From Avrilella dinanensis (GTDB taxonomy: Bacteria; Bacteroidota; Bacteroidia; Flavobacteriales; Flavobacteriaceae): a stretch of 64,000 nucleotides of DNA. Shown in pieces: positions 48,543-56,314 of this stretch. The stretch spans positions 246,962-310,961 of the forward strand of contig NZ_NIPO01000001.1 in the NCBI RefSeq assembly GCF_002807015.1. Reading direction: 5' to 3'. Under the pieces are notes generated by a model. It had not been told where the DNA came from, made no database searches, and saw only the letters and a program-made list of their open reading frames with translations. Numbering within the stretch: the first letter of the stretch is position 1; each line of letters opens with the position of its first letter. Position numbers and translations under genes: made by a program.

Positions 48543-50141
48543 CTAATTACTTTTCACCAACTTAAAAGTTTCGGTTTTGTTTTGGCTGATTATTTCCATA
48601 AAGTAAATTCCGGCAGATAAATGAGCGGTGTTCAGTTCTGTTTTTTCGGTAAAATGTCGTTGATCTATTAATTTTCCGCTGATGTCAAATAATCTCATTT
48701 CTGCAGGTTTAGAAGAAGAAACAGTTTCAATATAAATCTGATTTTCAAAAGGGTTCGGATATATGCGGAATCTTTTTTGAATAGGTGTGTTTTCGTTGCT
48801 TAATGCTATCGCCATAGCGGCTTCCATATTAGGCAAAGGACCAATGTTGCCGTCATCACCCGGAGATTGAGGTATGCCTGAGTCTTTGAGAATATCGGCA
48901 ATCTGCATTCCTGTAAGATATTCGCCAGTATGGTCGTAATAGTATGATTGCAAAACCGCAGCACAAGACGCAACAATAGGTGTTGCCGAACTGGTTCCGC
49001 TAAACATCGTATAAGCCTGATTCATATCATTTCCGATTTTGGCGAAATCGCCATATCCTGTGCTGAGCACATTCCAGCCCCAACCTTGCAAATCAACTCT
49101 GGAACCATAGGTGCTGAAATAAGCTCTCGAATGTTGCAAATCCGGGCTTCCTGCCCCGACAATAATCGCTCCGCTGTGTCCGCGTTGCATATAATTATCA
49201 TATTGAGGAGCGTCCAGGTTCTGGTTTCCGTTTCCGGCTGCGGCAACGATGACAATTCCGGTATCGGTGGCCGCTTTCGTCAAATCCCAAACGCTGTATT
49301 CATATTCGGCTGTGACATATTTCGGGTCGTCTTCCGTCCAGCCTGCACCGCCGGTTTGCAGTTCGTATATAATAATTTCGCCTGGAGCACTGTTTTGAAT
49401 TGCCAGCGAAATAGCTTGCACACGGTTGTAGCCATACTCATACGTGTATTCCGAAAACAAAACTGCTTCTTCAATATCATGAGCCAATCCGGTCACGCCA
49501 TATTCTCCGTTGTGTCCGGCAATCACGCCGAATGTTCCGGTTCCGTGCTCCCAGTAATCCTCATAACTTACCGGGGTATAATCCTCAGCAAACCGAATGT
49601 GTGGTGAATCATTAAATTCTTCGTGAGATGAATTAAAACCGAGTTCTACATTTTTTACTTTGATATTCTGCCCGGTATATCCAAGATTCCACGCATATTC
49701 CATGTTCACTCCCGGGTTTTCGTAAATATAAATCTGACTGTCGGTGTAATCAGGTGTCTCCGGAGCAATATCATACGGTGGCGGAATAATTTTTTGGTTT
49801 ACTTTTTCACAATATCTCACGCTCGGAAAGTTTTGTAATTGCCGGAGTAATTCGATTTCTTCCTCGTAGGTTAGGTTGTGTATTTGTATATCAAAAGTGT
49901 TTCGAATGTTGTGAATTGATTCCGCATTACCACTAATTTTAATGGCTTGCTTTTCCATTTCCTGCAATCGCTCTTCCGTAAAGGCAAAAGAATAGGTTGT
50001 TTGTGCATTGTAATTGGTCAGTAAATCATCGACTTGGTGGCGAACTTTTGAATTCGGTTCAAAGGCAATCCTGAAAGTAATGTCCTGAGCAAAAGATATT
50101 TGTATAAAAAATACTACTAAAAATGAGTATAGGTATTTCAT
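48543..50141 (-). CDS. S8 family subtilisin-like peptidase with T9SS sorting domain
   Basis: From the ATG at 50141 the product has a signal peptide (MKYLYSFLVVFFIQISFAQ), a propeptide-like region, an S8 domain (about 150-440) and a type A T9SS domain (RIYPNPFENQIYIET, HLSAGIYFMEIISQN). The His (EHGTGTFGVIAGHNG) and Ser (MFSGTSSATPIVASC) of the triad are present. The usual catalytic Asp (VxDTG) is Glu here: VKNVELGFNSSHEEF. Activity is thus uncertain. A start at 50171 would spoil the signal peptide. Confidence 0.88.
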   Translation of the reverse strand: MKYLYSFLVVFFIQISFAQDITFRIAFEPNSKVRHQVDDLLTNYNAQTTYSFAFTEERLQEMEKQAIKISGNAESIHNIRNTFDIQIHNLTYEEEIELLRQLQNFPSVRYCEKVNQKIIPPPYDIAPETPDYTDSQIYIYENPGVNMEYAWNLGYTGQNIKVKNVELGFNSSHEEFNDSPHIRFAEDYTPVSYEDYWEHGTGTFGVIAGHNGEYGVTGLAHDIEEAVLFSEYTYEYGYNRVQAISLAIQNSAPGEIIIYELQTGGAGWTEDDPKYVTAEYEYSVWDLTKAATDTGIVIVAAAGNGNQNLDAPQYDNYMQRGHSGAIIVGAGSPDLQHSRAYFSTYGSRVDLQGWGWNVLSTGYGDFAKIGNDMNQAYTMFSGTSSATPIVASCAAVLQSYYYDHTGEYLTGMQIADILKDSGIPQSPGDDGNIGPLPNMEAAMAIALSNENTPIQKRFRIYPNPFENQIYIETVSSSKPAEMRLFDISGKLIDQRHFTEKTELNTAHLSAGIYFMEIISQNKTETFKLVKSN

Positions 50142-50174
50142 TGTAAAAAATTTAGAATGTAAATATAACAAAAA

Positions 50175-50198
50175 AACCTTCTGAATTTTCAGAAGGTT
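50175..50198 (-). terminator. Intrinsic terminator after tRNA-Cys
   Basis: AACCTTCTGAA (about 50175-50185) pairs with TTCAGAAGGTT (about 50188-50198). On the minus strand it directly follows the tRNA and ends in a T-run. Confidence 0.75.
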
Positions 50199-50200
50199 TT

Positions 50201-50274
50201 TGGAGGCATCTAGCGGATTCGAACCGCTGTACGAGGTTTTGCAGACCTCTGCCTAGCCACTCGGCCAAGATGCC
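50201..50274 (-). tRNA. tRNA-Cys (anticodon GCA)
   Basis: On the minus strand, GGCATCT opens the acceptor and AGATGCC closes it, followed by discriminator T and an encoded CCA (50201-50203). The anticodon loop reads CTGCAAA with GCA anticodon, the T arm is GCGG-TTCGAATC-CGC, and the D arm is GGCCGAGTGGCTA. U73 fits tRNA-Cys identity. The length without CCA is 71 nt. It is a single tRNA in the window. Confidence 0.96.
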
Positions 50275-50334
50275 GGTTCAATCGGACAGCAAAGCTACTA
50301 TTTTTATTTATATTTCAAAAATATTTTTGCCGAA

Positions 50335-50694
50335 TTATGTTCTATGCTCTTCCAAAGCAATAGTAACCATTTCCACATCGCCTCCGATAGGCGGATTAAT
50401 TTTGGATACTTCTATCCGGATTACATTAACCATTTTTATTTCCGAGAAAACCCGGTTGATGATGCGTTGAGCTACATGCTCGAGTAATTTTGAACGAATT
50501 GCCATTTCTTCTTTTACGATAGCGTTCAGATGTACATAATCGACTGTGTCAGGCAAATCGTCGGTATGGGTAGAGGTGCTTAAATCAGCTTCTATTTCTA
50601 AATCTACCCGATAATCGGACCCGATTTTAGCTTCTTCTTCCAGGCAACCGTGATTGGTAAAAACACGAATGTTTTGCAGTTTGATAATTCCCAT
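50335..50694 (-). CDS. folB: Dihydroneopterin aldolase
   Basis: The 119-residue length is that of FolB (EC 4.1.2.25), which converts dihydroneopterin to 6-hydroxymethyl-dihydropterin in folate synthesis. Signatures: IIKLQNIRVFTNHGCLEEEAK (start GIIKLQNIRVF), VDYVHLNAIVKEEM, KLLEHVAQRII and VEVSKI-type strand IRIEVSKINPPIGG. The catalytic Glu and Lys of the family are in these segments. An in-frame Met at 50757 would add 21 unmatched residues, so 50694 is used. Confidence 0.9.
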   Translation of the reverse strand: MGIIKLQNIRVFTNHGCLEEEAKIGSDYRVDLEIEADLSTSTHTDDLPDTVDYVHLNAIVKEEMAIRSKLLEHVAQRIINRVFSEIKMVNVIRIEVSKINPPIGGDVEMVTIALEEHRT

Positions 50695-50767
50695 ATTTTT
50701 GTTGATAAAACAAACTGCCGGGGAAGTATATCTATTGTTAAACTGAGCTTGCCTCAACTTCTACGAG

Positions 50768-50788
50768 ATTCTGAAACAAGTTCGGAAT
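50768..50788. repeat. REP-like palindrome ATTCTGAA...TTCGGAAT
   Basis: A 21-bp palindrome followed by GACG, related to the copies at 10752 and 16237. It lies between folB and the M13 peptidase gene. Confidence 0.55.
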
Positions 50789-50832
50789 GACGATGCAATG
50801 GATAATACTTCCCCGACAGATTTAAAAATTAA

Positions 50833-52884
50833 TTACCAGATTTTAACTCTTTCTTCCGGTTTGATATACAATTTATCTCCCTCTTTAATATCAAACGCGT
50901 CATACCACGCATCTACATTTTGCAACGGCACATATGCTCTGTAATGCCCTGGTGCATGCGGGTCGGTTTTTACCTGATTTTTAATGGCCTCGTCTCTGGC
51001 TTTTGTTCTCCAGATTGTTCCCCATGAAATAAAGAAACGTTGTTCAGGTGTATAGCCGTCAATCAAACCAGGGTCTCCATTTTCTTTCAGGAAAATTTTC
51101 AGTCCGTCATAAGCCGCATTAACTCCGCCTAAATCTCCGATATTTTCTCCTAAGGTAAATTTACCATCAACAAACACGCCCGGAAGTGGTTCTAAAGCAC
51201 TGTATTGGTCTGCCAGTTTGTTTCCAAGCTCTGTAAAACGTTCCAAATCACCGTCTGTCCACCAGTTATTCAGGTTTCCGTCTTTGTCATAACGAGCTCC
51301 GGAATCATCAAAACTATGTGAAATTTCATGACCGATTACCGCTCCGATTCCGCCGTAGTTAATAGCCTCATCTGCTTTGTAATCATAGAATGGCGGTTGC
51401 AGAATAGCTGCCGGAAATACGATTTCGTTATACAACGGGTTAAAATAAGCATTTACTGTTTGAGGAGACATTCCCCAACGGGTTTTATCAACCGGTTTGC
51501 CGTAATCAGCTATGTTTTTAGCTACACTCCATTTCTCGGCATTTTTCATATTTTCAAAATGATTTCCTCCTTCGGCAGGCGATTTGATGGTCATTGCCGA
51601 ATAATCTTCCCATTTGTCAGGATAACCGATTTTAACCGTTGTTGTTGCTAATTTTTCCAATGCTCCTTTTTTGGTTTCTTCGTCCATCCAAGGTAGTGCT
51701 TTGATTCGCTCTCCAAAAGCAGTCAGTACATTTTTAATCATTGCCTGTGCTTTTTCTTTGGCTTCCGGCGGGAATTTTTTAGCTACATATAATTGTCCTA
51801 ATGCTTCACCAACTGTGCTGTTCACTACGGCTAAGGCTCTTTCCTCTACCGGGCGTTGCTCTTTGGCTCCTTGAAGGGTTTTGGAATAAAACTCCCAATT
51901 GGCTTTCTCCATTTCTGTTGACAGGTAGCTTGCACTGCTGTTTACCAAAGTCCATTTCAGATAGGCTTTGATATCATCAATATGCTGAGCAGACAAGATA
52001 GTTGTCAGTTCCTTCATGTATTTAGGCTGAGAAACGATTACTTTATCTACATTTTTCAATCCTGTTGCATCCAGATAAGCCTGCCAGTTTACGTTTGGTG
52101 TCAGCTTTTGAAGCTCTTCCACAGTCATCGGATTATAAGTCAGGCGACTATCTCTGCGTTCAACTCTTGTCAATCGAGGTTCTGCCATTTTGGTTTCGAT
52201 AGCTAAAACACGTTTGGCATCTTCAGCAGCATTTTCTTTCGATTCTCCGGACATTTCCAACATACGGGCAACATGAGCCACATACTGCTCACGTTTTTCT
52301 TTCATATCCTCATCGTCTAGCACATAGTAATCTCTGTCGGGCAACCCTAAGCTGCCTGTGCCGATATAAACCGCATTTTCGTTTGAGCTTTTGGCATCGG
52401 CATATACATAAACGGAATAAATTCCTAAACCGCCTTCATTGGCCAGCTCGTTAATCAAATTATTAACATCTTCCGGCGACTGAACGGCATTTATTTTTTC
52501 CAGATAGGGTTTTAACGGCTCTACGCCCAATTCGTTTCGCTTCGTTTCATCAAGATAAGTCTCAAAAACAGCAACAGCTTTTGCTTGGTCAGATTTCGGG
52601 TCTAAATCTTGATTTTCGGCAGCTTCTTTTAAAATTTCCAAAGCGTCCTTATCCGTGTTTTGTCTTAATTCGTCAAAACTTCCCCAACGGGTACGGTCAT
52701 CAGGAATTTCGGTTTTGTCGTACCAGGCTCCGTTTACATATCGGAAAAAATCATCGCCGGGTGTAACGGATTTGTCCATATATTCCAAATTGATGCCGTG
52801 TGCTTCCTCAGCTTCCTTGGTGTTTTTACAGCCAGCCAAAGTGACTACCGCAAAAACAGAAACCAATAATGTTTTTTTATTCAT
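50833..52884 (-). CDS. M13 family metallopeptidase (neprilysin-like), lipoprotein
   Basis: The 683-residue protein (start at 52884) has a lipobox (LLVSVFAVVTLAGCKN), the long M13 N-terminal domain (SVTPGDDFFRYVNGAWYDK), and the zinc site GAVIGHEISHSFDDSGARYD (HExxH) with the third ligand Glu in GENIGDLGGVNAAYDG. C-terminal HAPGHYRAYVPLQNVDAWYDAFDI completes the family pattern. Likely a periplasmic or surface oligopeptidase. Start at 52968 is rejected because it lies before the -7 element and the signal peptide. Confidence 0.93.
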   Translation of the reverse strand: MNKKTLLVSVFAVVTLAGCKNTKEAEEAHGINLEYMDKSVTPGDDFFRYVNGAWYDKTEIPDDRTRWGSFDELRQNTDKDALEILKEAAENQDLDPKSDQAKAVAVFETYLDETKRNELGVEPLKPYLEKINAVQSPEDVNNLINELANEGGLGIYSVYVYADAKSSNENAVYIGTGSLGLPDRDYYVLDDEDMKEKREQYVAHVARMLEMSGESKENAAEDAKRVLAIETKMAEPRLTRVERRDSRLTYNPMTVEELQKLTPNVNWQAYLDATGLKNVDKVIVSQPKYMKELTTILSAQHIDDIKAYLKWTLVNSSASYLSTEMEKANWEFYSKTLQGAKEQRPVEERALAVVNSTVGEALGQLYVAKKFPPEAKEKAQAMIKNVLTAFGERIKALPWMDEETKKGALEKLATTTVKIGYPDKWEDYSAMTIKSPAEGGNHFENMKNAEKWSVAKNIADYGKPVDKTRWGMSPQTVNAYFNPLYNEIVFPAAILQPPFYDYKADEAINYGGIGAVIGHEISHSFDDSGARYDKDGNLNNWWTDGDLERFTELGNKLADQYSALEPLPGVFVDGKFTLGENIGDLGGVNAAYDGLKIFLKENGDPGLIDGYTPEQRFFISWGTIWRTKARDEAIKNQVKTDPHAPGHYRAYVPLQNVDAWYDAFDIKEGDKLYIKPEERVKIW

Positions 52885-52908
52885 TATTTTAATTTTTTGT
52901 TTGATTGA

Positions 52909-52916
52909 CAAATATA
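52909..52916 (-). promoter_or_regulatory. -7 element TATATTTG for the M13 peptidase gene
   Basis: CAAATATA on the plus strand is TATATTTG on the minus strand, 25 bp before the start at 52884. Confidence 0.55.
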
Positions 52917-52935
52917 GAAAAAAATAGGCATAAAA

Positions 52936-52960
52936 AAGGCAATGCGGAAAGCATTGCCTT
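52936..52960 (-). terminator. Intrinsic terminator after purF
   Basis: AAGGCAATGC (52936-52945) and GCATTGCCTT (52951-52960) form a perfect stem; on the minus strand a T-run follows. Confidence 0.85.
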
Positions 52961-52965
52961 GAAAA

Positions 52966-52986
52966 CAATTTTTAAACAGGCTCTTA
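52966..52986 (-). repeat. Single copy of the dispersed motif TTAAGAGCCTGTTTAAA
   Basis: On the minus strand TTAAGAGCCTGTTTAAAAATTG, nearly identical to the left end of the element at 62591. It abuts and includes the purF stop codon. Confidence 0.6.
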
Positions 52987-54885
52987 ATAAGCTCTGTCGT
53001 CTTTTCCTTCATAAAAATTCATAAACGCACGGTTCACAACACGGTTTCCGCCCGGTGTCGGGTAATCGCCTGTAAAATACCAGTCGCCCAGATTTTCAGG
53101 ACAGGAAATATGCAGGTTTTCTATTGTTTGGAACATAATTTTCAAATCGGCTTTTACTGAATCAGGGTGCAGCATTTCCGAGATTTTATCCGAAATTTCT
53201 TCGGCACTAAACGGAGCATACATTTCTTTTACATAATTTGTTACCTCAGCGTCCGGCAGGTTTTCTTCGGCTTTGCATTTGCCATAAATTTCATCAATGA
53301 TGTGGTACATATTGCGTTCTTTCAGCAATTCCAGTGTGGCATTGAAGGCAATTAATGTTTCCATTTTTGCCATATCAATTCCGTAACAGTCCGGATAACG
53401 GATTTGCGGAGCGGAAGAAACCACAATGATTTTCTTAGGGTTCAAACGGTCGAGCATTTTCACGATAGACTGTTTCAAAGTCGTTCCGCGAACAATACTG
53501 TCGTCAATCACAATCAAGGTGTCAGTGGGTTTTACGACTCCGTATGTTACATCATAAACGTGTGCCACCATATCGTCCCGGTTGCTGTCGTCAGTTATAA
53601 ACGTACGCAGTTTTGCATCTTTTATTGTGATTTTTTCTGTGCGAATGGTTTTAGAAAGTATTTCGTTTAGTTTTTCTGTACTCAGATTACCTTCTTCTGC
53701 CAATATTCTTTGGATTTTTCTCTTATTCAGAAATTCCTGAGCTCCTTCAACCATTCCGAAATAAGATACTTCGGCGGTATTTGGAATGTATGAAAATACT
53801 GCATTTTCCACATCTTCGTTGATTTCTTTAAGAATCATCGGCATCATTGTTCTTCCCAACTGCTTGCGTTCCTGATAAATCGACGCGTCGTTTCCGCGTG
53901 AAAAATAAATGCGTTCAAACGAACAAGCTTTGCGTTCCAATGGTTCCAAAATCTGTTCAAAAGAAGTTTGTCCGTCTTTTTTGATGATAATCGCCTTTCC
54001 GGGATCTAATTCCTTGATTTCTTCCAAAGGAACATTGAATGCTGTCTGGATAACCGGACGTTCGGACGCTATTACTGTAATTTCATCATCTTCATAATAA
54101 AACGCCGGACGAATTCCTGCCGGGTCACGCAACACAAACGCATCGCCGTGCCCAAGCATTCCTGCCATTGCAAAACCTCCGTCCCAATTTTTGGACGCAC
54201 GACGCAAGATTCTTCCGATATCCAAACGTTCGCCAATAACCGGCGATGCTTCTTTTTTGGTCAATCCTTCTTTATCACGCAGTTCAAAATAGAGATTTTC
54301 TACTTCATCGTCCAGAAAATGTCCGATTTTTTCCATTACGGTAACCGTGTCAGCCATTTCTTTCGGGTGTTGTCCTAAACGTACCAAGTCAGTAAAAAGT
54401 TCTTTAACGTTGGTCAGGTTAAAGTTTCCGGCAACAATCAAATTGCGGTGCATCCAATTGTTCTGACGCAAAAACGGGTGTACGCTTTCGATATTATTTT
54501 TTCCGAATGTTCCGTAACGCACGTGCCCCAAGTAAACTTCGCCCAAATAAGGCAATTCTTTTTTCTGTGCATCAATATCGTTTGCCAGTTCCGGACGTTC
54601 TTCCAGTTCGGCATTAATCCGTGAATTGATTTGCGAAAAAATATCCTGAATCGGCGAAGGTTTGTTGGAACGCACACGGCTGATATATCGCTCGCCCGGT
54701 TCCATATCCAGCTTGATGCTTGCCAAACCGGCTCCGTCCTGCCCGCGGTTGTGCTGTTTTTCCAGCAAAAGATACATTTTCTGGATTGCATAAAAGCTTG
54801 TCCCATATTTTTCTTTGTAGAAAGACAAAGGTTTCTTTAATCTTAAAAGTGCAATACCGCATTCGTGTTTTAAAGCGTCGCTCAT
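52984..54885 (-). CDS. purF: Amidophosphoribosyltransferase, long Bacteroidota form
   Basis: The 633-residue protein carries the glutaminase motif with Cys9 (KHECGIALLRL, implying removal of eight residues), QHNRGQDGAGLASIK, GHVRYGTFG and the PRPP loop VIDDSIVRGTTLKQS. It catalyses the first committed step of purine synthesis (EC 2.4.2.14). It is over 120 residues longer than the common 470-505-residue enzyme, with extra sequence within the glutaminase domain (FTDLVRLGQHPKEMAD...LYFELRDKEGLTKKEAS) and at the C-terminus. Terminator at 52936; a PfkB kinase is upstream on the same strand, with its own promoter and terminator. Confidence 0.93.
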   Translation of the reverse strand: MSDALKHECGIALLRLKKPLSFYKEKYGTSFYAIQKMYLLLEKQHNRGQDGAGLASIKLDMEPGERYISRVRSNKPSPIQDIFSQINSRINAELEERPELANDIDAQKKELPYLGEVYLGHVRYGTFGKNNIESVHPFLRQNNWMHRNLIVAGNFNLTNVKELFTDLVRLGQHPKEMADTVTVMEKIGHFLDDEVENLYFELRDKEGLTKKEASPVIGERLDIGRILRRASKNWDGGFAMAGMLGHGDAFVLRDPAGIRPAFYYEDDEITVIASERPVIQTAFNVPLEEIKELDPGKAIIIKKDGQTSFEQILEPLERKACSFERIYFSRGNDASIYQERKQLGRTMMPMILKEINEDVENAVFSYIPNTAEVSYFGMVEGAQEFLNKRKIQRILAEEGNLSTEKLNEILSKTIRTEKITIKDAKLRTFITDDSNRDDMVAHVYDVTYGVVKPTDTLIVIDDSIVRGTTLKQSIVKMLDRLNPKKIIVVSSAPQIRYPDCYGIDMAKMETLIAFNATLELLKERNMYHIIDEIYGKCKAEENLPDAEVTNYVKEMYAPFSAEEISDKISEMLHPDSVKADLKIMFQTIENLHISCPENLGDWYFTGDYPTPGGNRVVNRAFMNFYEGKDDRAY

Positions 54886-54916
54886 TGTAATGATAGTTGT
54901 GTTGTTTATAAATCAA

Positions 54917-54938
54917 AAAAAGCCCCGTGATGAGGCTT
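54917..54938 (-). terminator. Intrinsic terminator after the PfkB kinase gene
   Basis: AAAGCC near 54917 and GGCTTT near 54933 form an imperfect stem; on the minus strand it is followed by a T-run. Confidence 0.6.
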
Positions 54939-54945
54939 TGCATTT

Positions 54946-55878
54946 TTATTCTGCTAATTCTATGTCAAACTGTGTCAGCATTTTGAATTGCTGAAGTCGT
55001 GTATCTACTTCGTCTTTTGATAATTGCTCCATACGCTGTGTTCCAAATTTTTCTACACAAAACGATGCCAGGTTTGAACCGTAGATAACCGCATTTTTCA
55101 TATTGTGGAACGAAACAGTTTGTTGTTGTGCCATATATCCGGCAAAACCTCCGGCAAAGGTATCTCCGGCTCCTGTCGGGTCAAAAACTTCTTTCAGCGG
55201 CAATGCAGGTGCAAAAAACACCTGATTATTGTGAAACAGCAATGCTCCGTGTTCACCTTTTTTAATCACTATGTATTTCGGTCCCATTTTATGAATGATT
55301 TCCGCCGATTTTACTAAAGAATATTCTCCGGAAAGCTGGCGTGCTTCTTCATCATTGATGGTAATTACATCAATGCGTTTCATTACTTCTTTTAATTCGT
55401 CCAAGGCACAATCCATCCAGAAATTCATTGTGTCTAAAACAACTAATTTTGGTTTTTTGGTCATCTGGTCCAAAACACTGATTTGGATATTCGGATGCAG
55501 GTTTCCTAACATTACCACTTCTGCATTTTTGAAATGTTGGGGAACAACCGGATTAAAATCTGCCAAAACGTTCAATTGCGTATCCAATGTGTCGCGTGAG
55601 TTCAGGTCGTTGTGATAACGTCCGCTCCAGAAAAACGTTTTTCCGTTTTCAACCTTTTCAATTCCGGAAATATCAATGTTTCTGTCGGTCAATAAATCCA
55701 GATATTCCTGAGGAAAATCGCCTCCTATTACCGAAACAATCGCTGAATCTACATTGTTGAAATGAGATGCAGACAAACCGATATACGTCGCCGCTCCGCC
55801 CAGAATTTTATCGGTTTTGCCAAACGGGGTTTCAATCTCGTCAAAAGCTACCGTTCCAACAATCAATAATTTGCTCAT
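54946..55878 (-). CDS. PfkB family sugar kinase
   Basis: The 310-residue protein has the PfkB/ribokinase fold: LIVGTVAFDEIETPFGKTDKI, LGGAATYIGLSASHF, NDEEARQLSG and the anion-hole motif FDPTGAGDTFAGGFAGYMA, with catalytic Asp in GAGDT. The ligand cannot be told (ribose, adenosine or another sugar); purF lies just downstream, so a nucleoside or ribose role fits but is not shown. Promoter TTG/TATCTTTG at 55901-55931. Confidence 0.88.
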   Translation of the reverse strand: MSKLLIVGTVAFDEIETPFGKTDKILGGAATYIGLSASHFNNVDSAIVSVIGGDFPQEYLDLLTDRNIDISGIEKVENGKTFFWSGRYHNDLNSRDTLDTQLNVLADFNPVVPQHFKNAEVVMLGNLHPNIQISVLDQMTKKPKLVVLDTMNFWMDCALDELKEVMKRIDVITINDEEARQLSGEYSLVKSAEIIHKMGPKYIVIKKGEHGALLFHNNQVFFAPALPLKEVFDPTGAGDTFAGGFAGYMAQQQTVSFHNMKNAVIYGSNLASFCVEKFGTQRMEQLSKDEVDTRLQQFKMLTQFDIELAE

Positions 55879-55900
55879 ATAGTGGTATGTAATGAAGATG

Positions 55901-55931
55901 CAAAGATAATACGAATCGGGAACTTTTACAA
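55901..55931 (-). promoter_or_regulatory. Promoter TTG / TATCTTTG for the PfkB kinase
   Basis: CAAAGATA (55901-55908) is TATCTTTG on the minus strand; CAA (55929-55931) is TTG, spacing 20 bp. Confidence 0.65.
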
Positions 55932-56085
55932 CAAGAAAGTTGTAAAGTACGTGTGCTAAAAGTATAAAGTTTTCAGATGATTTTTTGTTGTTTTAGTGTT
56001 TATAAAGGTGGAGGGGTGTGTAAGAATAAATATAGAAGAATAATTCGTATCTTCGCAATCTGTATTCAATCTAAATAAAATAGTT

Positions 56086-56307
56086 ATGACTCTTGACCAA
56101 TTGCCAAAGAGCCAGCCTTCAGTGATTAAAGCAATAAATACTGAAAACGTCCCATTAAAACTCATCGAAATAGGGTGCATGGCGGGAAACATCGTCGAGG
56201 TGTTGCAAGTTGCTCCGTTGGCCGACCCGATTTATATTAAAGTAAACGATTCTTTTATGAGCATCAGAAGAGATTTGGCGGAACAAATAGAAGTAGAACT
56301 TATTTAA
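56086..56307 (+). CDS. feoA: FeoA family ferrous iron transport protein
   Basis: The 73-residue protein is an SH3-like FeoA domain: LKLIEIGCMAGNIVEVLQVAPLADPIYIKV and SMSIRRDLAEQIEV-type end (FMSIRRDLAEQIEVELI). FeoA modulates FeoB. TATCTTCG (56048-56055) may be a near -7 element. feoB begins 7 bp after the stop. Confidence 0.93.
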   Translation: MTLDQLPKSQPSVIKAINTENVPLKLIEIGCMAGNIVEVLQVAPLADPIYIKVNDSFMSIRRDLAEQIEVELI

Positions 56308-56314
56308 ACCACTT

